Positions 1 to 5,191 of a stretch of DNA of 5,278 nt are shown piece after piece. Origin of the DNA: Candidatus Aminicenantota bacterium (GTDB taxonomy: Bacteria; Acidobacteriota; Aminicenantia; UBA2199). The translations under genes and the position numbers were made by a program. The stretch spans positions 1 to 5,278 of the forward strand of contig DAOWKX010000051.1 in assembly GCA_030639705.1 (NCBI GenBank), given 5' to 3'. The notes below the pieces were generated by a model. It worked only from the letters and a program-made list of their open reading frames with translations, was not told the DNA's origin and made no database searches. The first letter of the stretch is position 1; every line of letters begins with the position of its first letter.

Positions 1-30
1 GCCAATATCGAAAATGGGCAATATAGGGAA

Positions 31-43
31 GATGCAGTGCATC
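31..43. repeat. 13-base odd palindrome GATGCA-G-TGCATC
   Basis: Two perfect 6-base arms flank a single central G. This is operator-like geometry, too short in the loop to form an RNA hairpin. No promoter is visible right next to it, so any regulatory role is speculative. Confidence 0.4.
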
Positions 44-50
44 ATTCTGA

Positions 51-84
51 ATTTTGCATGGTTTGTGATACAAACGTGCAAAAT
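51..84. repeat. Long imperfect inverted repeat / hairpin
   Basis: The left arm is ATTTTGCAT plus GTTTG (51-59 and 61-65, with G60 bulged). The right arm is CAAAC plus GTGCAAAAT (71-84), and the loop is TGATA (66-70). This gives 14 pairs including one T-G wobble. No T-run follows on either strand, so it is not a standard intrinsic terminator. It could be an RNA stem, part of a dispersed intergenic repeat, or the decayed 3' end of an upstream transcription unit. Confidence 0.55.
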
Positions 85-87
85 AGC

Positions 88-113
88 TCCAAAAAATGAG
101 AAACGTTTTTGGG
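88..113. repeat. A/T-rich inverted repeat
   Basis: TCCAAAAA (88-95) pairs with TTTTTGGG (106-113): 7 Watson-Crick pairs plus a terminal T-G wobble, around a 10-base loop (96-105). A nested palindrome AAACGTTT lies at 101-108. The stem is weak in G/C and not followed by a T tract, so I do not call it a terminator. It lies 3 bases beyond the preceding hairpin, so the two may form one structured unit. Confidence 0.4.
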
Positions 114-169
114 TAAAGTGAAAAGGGATAGCGACTACAGCCTGCAAAAGATTTGATAGTGAATTAAGG

Positions 170-197
170 AACCGGCAAACGGTTGAAAACCGGTTTT
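170..197. promoter_or_regulatory. Operator-like AACCG/CGGTT array over the -35 and spacer
   Basis: AACCG (170-174), a 5-base spacer, CGGTT (180-184), a 3-base spacer, then AACCGGTT (188-195), which sits in a perfect 12-base palindrome AAAACCGGTTTT (186-197). The same half-site thus appears in alternating orientation across the -35 box (183-188) and the spacer of the promoter listed next. A regulator bound here would probably block RNA polymerase. The regulator is unknown and none is encoded in the window. The segments could also form mutually exclusive hairpins in an RNA (170-184, 180-192 or 170-195) if transcription starts further upstream. Confidence 0.45.
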
Positions 198-211
198 AAA
201 GCAGGTATAAT
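183..211 (+). promoter_or_regulatory. Sigma70-type promoter for the glycosyltransferase genes
   Basis: The -35 is TTGAAA (183-188, 5 of 6 consensus bases). A spacer of exactly 17 bases follows, then the -10 TATAAT (206-211, 6 of 6). Transcription would start near 218, giving a leader of about 35-60 bases depending on the start codon used. Its position just upstream of the first GT gene and its near-consensus boxes make it convincing. The AACCG/CGGTT array overlaps it. Confidence 0.7.
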
Positions 212-252
212 GGCAGTTCTTTAATTTATGCTATTGTAAAGAGTAATGAAAT

Positions 253-1242
253 GTGATAGAAGATTTTATGGGGAATATGTTCATATCAATTGTAATCCCG
301 GTTTACAATGAAGAAGAAAATGTGGGAATTCTGTATGAAGAGATCATTCACTCTCTGAACCATCATTATGATCATTTTGAGATCATTTTTATAAATGATG
401 GCAGTACTGATCAGTCGTTTCAGAAACTGGAGGAACTTCACAAGAACGACAGGCGGGTCAAGATTTTGAATTTCCGGAAAAATTTCGGTCAGAGTGCGGC
501 CATTTCGGCAGGTTTTGCCTTTTCAAAAGGGGATGTTATTATTACCATAGATGCTGACTTACAGAATGATCCGGCTGATATTCCTACCATTGTGGATAAA
601 GTTCTGGAAGGTTATGATATTGTCAACGGCTGGCGGCAAAAGAGAAAGGATAAGTTCTGGACCCGGAAAGTACCCTCCTTTTTCGGAAACAAATTAATTT
701 CATTCATCACCCGGGTAAGATTGCATGATTATGGATGCACCTTGAGGGGCTTTAAACGGGAAGTGGTGGAGAATCTAAAACTGTATGGTGAAATGCACCG
801 GTATATTCCTGCCCTTGCCTCAAGAATGGGAATCCGGTCAGTTGAGATTCCTGTTCATCATCGGGAACGGAAGCATGGTAAATCCAAGTACGGTCTGGGT
901 AGAACCATGCGGGTACTGCTGGATTTGATCTCCCTGAAATATTTACTGTCCTTTTCCTACCGCCCCTTGCAGATTTTTGGAAGCCTGGGACTGTTCATGA
1001 TGGTCATTGGGTTGGCCAGCGGTTTGTATTTAACCTATGTGAAATATTTTCTCAATCAAACGGCCAACAGGCCCCTGTTGTTTTTTACGGTGCTGGCTAT
1101 TTTTGTGGGATTTCAAATGATTACCCTGGGATTACTGGCTGAGATGCTGGCCAGGATCTATCATGAGGGATTGGATAAGGATTTATATACTATCAGAGAT
1201 TGTATTGGTTTTTCTGATGAAGATATTGATGATCGCCCCTGA
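253..1242 (+). CDS. GT2 family glycosyltransferase, membrane-anchored, DPM1/GtrB-like
   Basis: Probably transfers a sugar from a nucleotide sugar to a polyprenyl-phosphate carrier at the inner membrane, feeding surface-glycan or lipid glycosylation. Numbering from the GTG at 253: the N-terminal GT-A fold opens with ISIVIPVYNEEENV (11-24), then NDGS (48-51) and the metal-binding DAD motif in IDADLQNDP (99-107). Acceptor-side conserved blocks are DYGCTLRGF (159-167), MHRYIPALASRMG (181-193) and HHRERKHGKSKYGLGR (202-217). Two hydrophobic segments (about 240-264 and 275-299) would anchor the C-terminus. This is the usual DPM1-like/GtrB layout at about the usual length of 310-330 residues. The start is uncertain: GTG 253 has AAAGAG at 238-243, ATG 268 has AGAAG close upstream, and ATG 277 would give the compact MFISIVIPVYN start. 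The 3' end overlaps the next glycosyltransferase gene by 26 bases. The sugar and exact lipid acceptor cannot be read from sequence. Confidence 0.9.
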   Translation: MIEDFMGNMFISIVIPVYNEEENVGILYEEIIHSLNHHYDHFEIIFINDGSTDQSFQKLEELHKNDRRVKILNFRKNFGQSAAISAGFAFSKGDVIITIDADLQNDPADIPTIVDKVLEGYDIVNGWRQKRKDKFWTRKVPSFFGNKLISFITRVRLHDYGCTLRGFKREVVENLKLYGEMHRYIPALASRMGIRSVEIPVHHRERKHGKSKYGLGRTMRVLLDLISLKYLLSFSYRPLQIFGSLGLFMMVIGLASGLYLTYVKYFLNQTANRPLLFFTVLAIFVGFQMITLGLLAEMLARIYHEGLDKDLYTIRDCIGFSDEDIDDRP

Positions 1243-2389
1243 GCCTTTTTTTGAGCCCAGGGGGACACCTTTTTCCGAATATTTCAGGATTAAAGCCCTC
1301 TGCTCGCTGGGCCATGAAGTCGATTTGGTCACCTATCCCATCGGTAAGAATAAAATCATCGCAGGACTACGGATATTCAGGAGCTGGAATCCTTTTTTTA
1401 TCAAATCAGTGAAAACCGGTCCGTCCTTTTCCAAGATTATTCTGGATATATTTCTATTTGTGGCGGTTTCGATCCGGCTGGCCAGGGACAGGAAAAAATA
1501 TGATCTGATCCACACCCATGAGGAGGGAAACATAATGGGTGTTTTTTTTAATAAAATCACCGGGATCCCTCATCTTTATGATATGCATTCCTCTCTGGTT
1601 CAACAGATGACCAATTTTCAATTCACCAAAGCAAGGGTGATTATTGGATTGGTCAGAAAAGCTGAAAAAATAGCCTTAACCAATGCGGATTCCATTATTG
1701 TGATTTGCCGGGCACTTTATAATTATGCCGCCCAGGTCACAGAAAATAGAAAACTAACCCTCATTGAAAATTTTATTGACGATACTCCTGAGTTACTGGA
1801 TGGGATAAAACTCCGGGCTGTCAAAGATGAGCTGGGTAGGAAAGGGAAAAAAATAATCATGTATACCGGGACCCTTGAGGCCTATCAGGGAATTCCACTC
1901 CTGATTGATAGCCTGGAACATCTGGGGGAGGAATTTTCGCTGGTATTGATCGGCGGAAAGCCCTATCAGATAGAAAAATTAGAAAAAATCATAGAAGAAA
2001 AAAAAATGGCCGGTCGGATCCGGTTGTTAGGTCAAAAAAATCCCCGTGAAATTCCCTATTATTTGAGACAATCTGATGTTCTGGTTTCTCCCAGAACCCT
2101 GGGGACCAACATTCCTTTAAAAATTTATTCTTATCTTAAAAGTGGAATTCCGGTTGTTGCCACCAACCTGTTCACTCATACCCAGACATTGAACAGAGAT
2201 ATTGCCATCCTGGTAGAGCCGGAGCCCAGGCAACTCGCAGAAGGTATCCGTATTGCGGTTTCTCCGAGAGGCCAGGAGGTAGCAAAGAAGGCAACGGCAT
2301 TCTGTAAAAAAAATTACACATTTCAGAAATATCTTGAACTGGTTTCAGAGTCGCTTGACCGGGTGAGACCTCATGGAGAAGGGGAGTGA
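1217..2389 (+). CDS. GT4 family (group 1) glycosyltransferase
   Basis: A predicted 390-residue GT-B glycosyltransferase, probably cytoplasmic or peripheral to the membrane, transferring a nucleotide-activated sugar in glycan or glycolipid synthesis. The start at ATG 1217 gives MKILMIAPEPFFEPRGTPFS, a typical first beta strand and glycine loop. An in-frame extension to 1163 would add 18 atypical residues inside the upstream gene. The acceptor domain includes YDLIHTHEEGN (95-105) and HLYDMHSSLVQQMTNF (119-134). The donor domain starts near IIMYTGTLEAYQGI (213-226) and includes VLIGG (243-247) and SPRTLGTNIPLKIYSYL (291-307), SGIPVVAT (309-316) and HTQTL (321-325). The usual GT4 EX7E glutamates appear as Thr297 and Ser305. 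I recall a GT4 branch with EPRGTPFS and PLKIYSYL motifs that has this pattern, so this need not be inactivation. No good SD precedes 1217; translation is probably coupled to the GT2 gene. Donor and acceptor are unknown. Confidence 0.9.
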   Translation: MKILMIAPEPFFEPRGTPFSEYFRIKALCSLGHEVDLVTYPIGKNKIIAGLRIFRSWNPFFIKSVKTGPSFSKIILDIFLFVAVSIRLARDRKKYDLIHTHEEGNIMGVFFNKITGIPHLYDMHSSLVQQMTNFQFTKARVIIGLVRKAEKIALTNADSIIVICRALYNYAAQVTENRKLTLIENFIDDTPELLDGIKLRAVKDELGRKGKKIIMYTGTLEAYQGIPLLIDSLEHLGEEFSLVLIGGKPYQIEKLEKIIEEKKMAGRIRLLGQKNPREIPYYLRQSDVLVSPRTLGTNIPLKIYSYLKSGIPVVATNLFTHTQTLNRDIAILVEPEPRQLAEGIRIAVSPRGQEVAKKATAFCKKNYTFQKYLELVSESLDRVRPHGEGE

Positions 2390-2406
2390 AATCGGATTGA
2401 CCCCAC

Positions 2407-2435
2407 TTTACCGGAAAACTGAAATATCGTATAAT
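2407..2435 (+). promoter_or_regulatory. Likely sigma70 promoter for purB
   Basis: The -35 is TTTACC (2407-2412, 4 of 6), followed by a 17-base spacer and a perfect -10 TATAAT (2430-2435). Transcription would start around 2441-2443, only a few bases before the SD, so the purB leader would be very short. TTGACC at 2397-2402 looks like a better -35 but is 27 bases from the -10 and is not usable with it. This promoter would let purB and the genes below it be expressed independently of the glycosyltransferases. Confidence 0.55.
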
Positions 2436-2447
2436 TCAACAAAACAA

Positions 2448-2454
2448 AGAGGAG
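2448..2454 (+). promoter_or_regulatory. Ribosome binding site deciding the purB start
   Basis: AGAGGAG lies 5 bases before ATG 2460. It settles the start against the in-frame extension that begins at 2373 inside the GT4 gene, which lacks such a site and adds residues not expected in PurB. Confidence 0.75.
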
Positions 2455-2459
2455 ACAAG

Positions 2460-3761
2460 ATGATTGATCGCTACCAAGTCAAAGACATATCAAATATATG
2501 GAGCAGTGAAAACCGGTTCAGAACATGGCTGGATGTTGAACTGGCGATTACTGAAGTATGGTATGAATGGGGAGAGGTTCCGGAGAACAGTTTTCAGAAT
2601 ATTAAACAAAAAGCCGGATTTGATATTCAGCGTGTCCTGGAGATTGAAGAGAAAGTTCAGCATGATGTGATTGCTTTTCTAACATCTGTTGAGGAGTTTG
2701 TGGGAGAAGATTCGGCTTATATTCACAAAGGAGTCACCTCATATGATATCGTGGATACAGCCCTTTCATTGATGATTCGGGAATCCCTGGAAATGGTGAT
2801 AGAAAAAACCAAAATTCTCAAAAGGATTCTTCTTCAAAAGGCCTTTGAATATAAAAACCTGGTGGCCATTGGGAGAACCCATGGTGTGCATGCCGAACCC
2901 ATTACCTTCGGGATTAAATACCTGATATGGTATGAAGAAATATCCAGAAATATTGAACGGCTAAAACGGGCGAAGTCCACCATTTCCGTGGGAAAAATAT
3001 CGGGATCGGTGGGAACCTATATTCATTTCCCCCCGGAGGGAGAGGAAAAGGCGCTGGAGAAATTAAATCTGAAACCCTGCCGGGTGTCCTCACAGATTAT
3101 CCAGAGGGACCGGCATATGGAGGTATTGTATGCCCTTGCCAGCCTGGGCTCGGCCCTTGAAAAAATCGCCTTAGAAGTGAGACACCTTCAGAGAACCGAA
3201 GTGCTGGAAGTGGAGGAGCCCTTTACCAAAGGACAGAAAGGATCATCTTCAATGCCACATAAACGAAATCCTGTTAAATGCGAGAGAATATCCGGCTTGG
3301 CCAGACTATTGAGGGGAAACCTTTCGGTTGGCTTTGAAAACAATGTGTTATGGCATGAAAGAGACATCTCTCATTCTTCGGCTGAAAGGGTCATCTTTCC
3401 GGATTCCTTTCATGCGGCTGCTTTTATGCTAAAAGATATTATCTTGGTGATGGAAAACCTCAATGTATATCCAGACAATATCCGAAGAAATCTTGATTTA
3501 ACCCATGAGGTCTATTATTCGCAGAAAGTCTTAACCCTGCTGGTGGATAAGGGAATGGCCCGTCAGAAAGCCTATGATATTGTTCAGCGAAATGCCCTCG
3601 ATTCCTGGATGCAGAAACAGAGTTTCAGAAAGATAATACTCCAGGATACTGAGATAGAAAAAATATGTTCCGGAGAAGAAATTGAAAAGGTATTCTCTGA
3701 AAAGGATTTATTGCTGGAGATAGGAAAAATTTTCAAGAGGTTTGAAAATGATATTGATTGA
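2460..3761 (+). CDS. purB: Adenylosuccinate lyase (PurB)
   Basis: Cytoplasmic homotetrameric lyase of the fumarase/aspartase superfamily. It removes fumarate from SAICAR in IMP synthesis and from adenylosuccinate in AMP synthesis. The 433-residue length fits the Bacillus-type short PurB of about 430 residues. The N-terminus MIDRYQVKDISNIWSSENRF is typical. QHDV carries His68, YIHKGVTSYDIVDTA (87-101) carries His89, and GRTHGVHAEPITFG (138-151) carries the catalytic His141. These positions match B. subtilis PurB numbering as I recall it, which supports the chosen start. The signature loop GSSSMPHKRNP (261-271) contains the catalytic serine, and RDISHSSAER (301-310) is the C-terminal conserved block. 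I see no frameshift or missing active-site residue. No other purine genes lie in the window. It has its own probable promoter, and its 3' end overlaps the macro-domain gene by 14 bases. Argininosuccinate lyase and fumarase are less likely given the N-terminus and signature context. Confidence 0.96.
   Translation: MIDRYQVKDISNIWSSENRFRTWLDVELAITEVWYEWGEVPENSFQNIKQKAGFDIQRVLEIEEKVQHDVIAFLTSVEEFVGEDSAYIHKGVTSYDIVDTALSLMIRESLEMVIEKTKILKRILLQKAFEYKNLVAIGRTHGVHAEPITFGIKYLIWYEEISRNIERLKRAKSTISVGKISGSVGTYIHFPPEGEEKALEKLNLKPCRVSSQIIQRDRHMEVLYALASLGSALEKIALEVRHLQRTEVLEVEEPFTKGQKGSSSMPHKRNPVKCERISGLARLLRGNLSVGFENNVLWHERDISHSSAERVIFPDSFHAAAFMLKDIILVMENLNVYPDNIRRNLDLTHEVYYSQKVLTLLVDKGMARQKAYDIVQRNALDSWMQKQSFRKIILQDTEIEKICSGEEIEKVFSEKDLLLEIGKIFKRFENDID
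3735..3740 (+). promoter_or_regulatory. Ribosome binding site for the macro-domain gene, inside purB
   Basis: AAGAGG lies 7 bases before ATG 3748, within the last codons of purB. It favours ATG 3748 over the TTG at 3742, which sits only one base past this site, and implies that translation re-initiates near the purB stop. Confidence 0.7.
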
Positions 3762-4296
3762 AAAAAAGATCAACCATAGAAAATTTATTTTGATTATAAA
3801 TTCAATAGTCGAAGAAGATGTGGAGGCCATTGTCAATCCTGCCAATGAACAACTGGCCCATGGAGGCGGAGTGGCCGGATTAATATCCAGAAGGGGGGGA
3901 CCTGAAATTCAAAAGGAAAGCAAAAAAAAGGCGCCGGTTAAGACAGGATATGCCACCCATACCACGGCCGGACGATTACCCTTCAAAGCCATCATCCATA
4001 CGGTCGGACCCATCTGGAGGGGGGGATACCAAAAGGAACCTGAATTATTGCGCTCAGCTGTGCTGTCAGCGCTTCAACTGGCTGAACAGTTGAAACTCAA
4101 ATCCATATCGCTTCCGTCCATCTCGACCGGAATTTTCGGGTATCCTTTGGAGCCGGCGATAAAAATAATCATCGAAACAATTATTCATTTTTTAAAAACC
4201 GATTCATCTGTGGAAGAGGTTCATTTATGTGAATATTCTGAAGAAAAGGCCATTGAAATAAAGACCATCATGGAAAAATATTTTGGAGATTTTTAA
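3748..4296 (+). CDS. Macro-domain protein (ADP-ribose binding/hydrolase-like)
   Basis: A stand-alone, probably cytoplasmic macro domain of 182 residues. The family binds ADP-ribose and related nucleotides; many members remove ADP-ribose from proteins, deacetylate O-acetyl-ADP-ribose or process ADP-ribose-1''-phosphate. Visible motifs are VEAIVNPANEQL (25-36) with the NPAN box, the glycine loop GGGVAGLISRRGGPEI (39-54), TTAGRLPFKAIIHTVGP (72-88) and the phosphate-binding loop SISTGIFGYP (124-133). Length and motif order are normal for the MacroD/COG2110 type. One oddity: the usual GDIT near the N-terminus, whose Asp contacts the adenine, reads NSIV (18-21), so Ser19 replaces Asp. The gene overlaps purB by 14 bases and has its own SD, which points to translational coupling. 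The true ligand and any enzymatic activity are not determined by the sequence. Three homopolymer runs (G7, A8, G7) lie in its first half, at 3893-4025. Confidence 0.9.
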   Translation: MILIEKKINHRKFILIINSIVEEDVEAIVNPANEQLAHGGGVAGLISRRGGPEIQKESKKKAPVKTGYATHTTAGRLPFKAIIHTVGPIWRGGYQKEPELLRSAVLSALQLAEQLKLKSISLPSISTGIFGYPLEPAIKIIIETIIHFLKTDSSVEEVHLCEYSEEKAIEIKTIMEKYFGDF

Positions 4297-4334
4297 AACA
4301 GGTAATAAATATTGGTAATTTTGAAATCATAAAA

Positions 4335-4340
4335 AAGGAG
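4335..4340 (+). promoter_or_regulatory. Strong ribosome binding site for the SGNH-like protein
   Basis: AAGGAG lies 6 bases before ATG 4347 and fixes that start, which also gives a complete signal peptide. The 50-base gap after the macro gene shows no convincing promoter or terminator, so read-through from the purB promoter is likely. Confidence 0.7.
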
Positions 4341-4346
4341 AGTCTG

Positions 4347-5165
4347 ATGAAACGTTTTGCTTATGGTATTATTTTGTTTGTCCTTTTTATTGTACTCTCT
4401 CATTGTCATACCGGAAACGAAAACGGCATTCCCATTTCGGCTTTTATTATTGATCACAATTGTACAGATATATCGAAAATTCCGGATGAATGGCTGACCC
4501 AGAACAAGGAAATCTGGATGATTCACTATGCCCATACCTCACATGGAGGGCAGATTACCGAGGGATTGCAGTTGTTATCCGGTGAGAATGCCAAATACAA
4601 GTTTTATTCATCGTATTGCCAGGTCCCGGCAGCCCAGGACGGCATCTCCTTGATGGACGGACAGTATATTCAGCAGGAGTCATATTGTGAAACCTATATC
4701 ACTCCGGATCTATACTGGGAAAGTGATTATGGCCTCAATGCGACCCGCTGGGTGTTGACCAATTTTAAGCTGAACATATCACTCTGGGCCTGGTGTTGTC
4801 AGCTGGATTACTATTCAGAATCTGAGATTCAGAATTATCTGAATAAGATGTCCCAGTTGGAGCAAGAGTATCCCGAGGTCATATTTATCTATATGACCGG
4901 TAATGCCCAGAGTCCCGAAGCGAATCGATACCAGCGGAACAATCAGATCAGAGAGTATTGCCAGGCCAACAATAAATTTTTATTTGATTTTGCTGATCTT
5001 GATTGCTGGTATAATGGTGAACAACATCTGGAAAATGGAATTCCCACTGAACATCCCCAATATCATGGAGATCAAGCCGGTCATACCACTTATGAGAGCT
5101 GCCGTAATAAAGCCAAAGCGTTCTGGTGGCTTCTGGCCCGACTTTCCGGATGGGATGGAACTTAA
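4347..5165 (+). CDS. Secreted SGNH-hydrolase-like protein, possible lipoprotein
   Basis: A predicted 272-residue exported protein. The N-terminus MKRFAYGIILFVLFIVLSHC is a short basic, strongly hydrophobic signal. LSHC (17-20) resembles a lipobox, but His at -1 is unusual, so lipid anchoring at Cys20 is possible and simple cleavage is the alternative. Family-like blocks are IIDHNCTDISKIPDEWL (34-50), IHYAHTSHGGQITEGL (59-74) with candidate nucleophile Ser65, SLWAWCCQLD (145-154), IYMTGNAQSP (181-190) with a possible block-III Asn186, FDFADLDCWY (213-222), and a C-terminal CRNKAKAFWWLLARLSGWDG (252-271). This fits an SGNH/GDSL-like group of extracytoplasmic proteins that I recognise only loosely. 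Substrate is unknown; esterase or carbohydrate-deacetylase activity would be guesses. Eight cysteines after residue 30 suggest disulfides. It lies 50 bases after the macro gene and 26 before the ABC gene. Confidence 0.75.
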   Translation: MKRFAYGIILFVLFIVLSHCHTGNENGIPISAFIIDHNCTDISKIPDEWLTQNKEIWMIHYAHTSHGGQITEGLQLLSGENAKYKFYSSYCQVPAAQDGISLMDGQYIQQESYCETYITPDLYWESDYGLNATRWVLTNFKLNISLWAWCCQLDYYSESEIQNYLNKMSQLEQEYPEVIFIYMTGNAQSPEANRYQRNNQIREYCQANNKFLFDFADLDCWYNGEQHLENGIPTEHPQYHGDQAGHTTYESCRNKAKAFWWLLARLSGWDGT

Positions 5166-5191
5166 TTCAAGAAAAAACGTAATTACTTCAT

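Larger units (their letters stand above)
1..169. other. Non-coding leader segment rich in inverted repeats
   Basis: I recognise no gene here. Frame 1 is open from the window edge to a TGA at 97-99 (32 codons) and other frames are open over similar lengths, but none gives a recognisable protein, and such lengths are expected by chance. The segment holds an odd palindrome (31-43), a long imperfect hairpin (51-84) and an A/T-rich inverted repeat (88-113), each listed separately. From 114 to 169 I see nothing definite apart from CCTGC at 141-145, which could pair with GCAGG at 201-205. The density of inverted repeats would fit an intergenic repeat family or a structured RNA, but that is inference. 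Confidence 0.5.

Noticed and set aside
51..84. Hairpin as a rho-independent terminator
   Set aside because: The stem is A/T-rich and no T-run follows on either strand.
1..99. Open frame from the window edge to TGA 97-99 as the C-terminus of an upstream gene
   Set aside because: 32 codons without a stop is common by chance, the residues match no family I recognise, and a strong hairpin (51-84) cuts through it. A reverse-strand frame here is equally open, so neither is supported.
170..205. Known riboswitch (c-di-GMP-I was considered because of GGCAAAC and GAAA)
   Set aside because: The order and spacing of conserved bases do not fit, and the stretch lies upstream of the predicted transcription start.
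1333..1560. Reverse-strand 75-codon frame inside the GT4 gene
   Set aside because: It lies entirely antisense to a well-supported conserved gene, with no recognisable protein and no SD.
2373..2459. N-terminal extension of purB to an in-frame start at 2373
   Set aside because: It overlaps the GT4 end and adds 29 residues not expected in PurB. ATG 2460 has a strong SD and gives active-site His positions matching the Bacillus enzyme.
2464..2670. 68-codon + strand frame inside purB
   Set aside because: It is an alternate frame wholly within purB, with basic low-information residues and no motif.
3748..4296. Macro gene as the antitoxin of a DarTG toxin-antitoxin pair
   Set aside because: DarG is paired with an adjacent DarT ADP-ribosyltransferase. 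The neighbours here are purB and an exported SGNH-like protein, and the protein is a single short macro domain.
4293..4535. Reverse-strand 80-codon frame over the 5' part of the SGNH-like gene
   Set aside because: It is antisense to a gene with a good SD, signal peptide and conserved blocks; the translation looks random.
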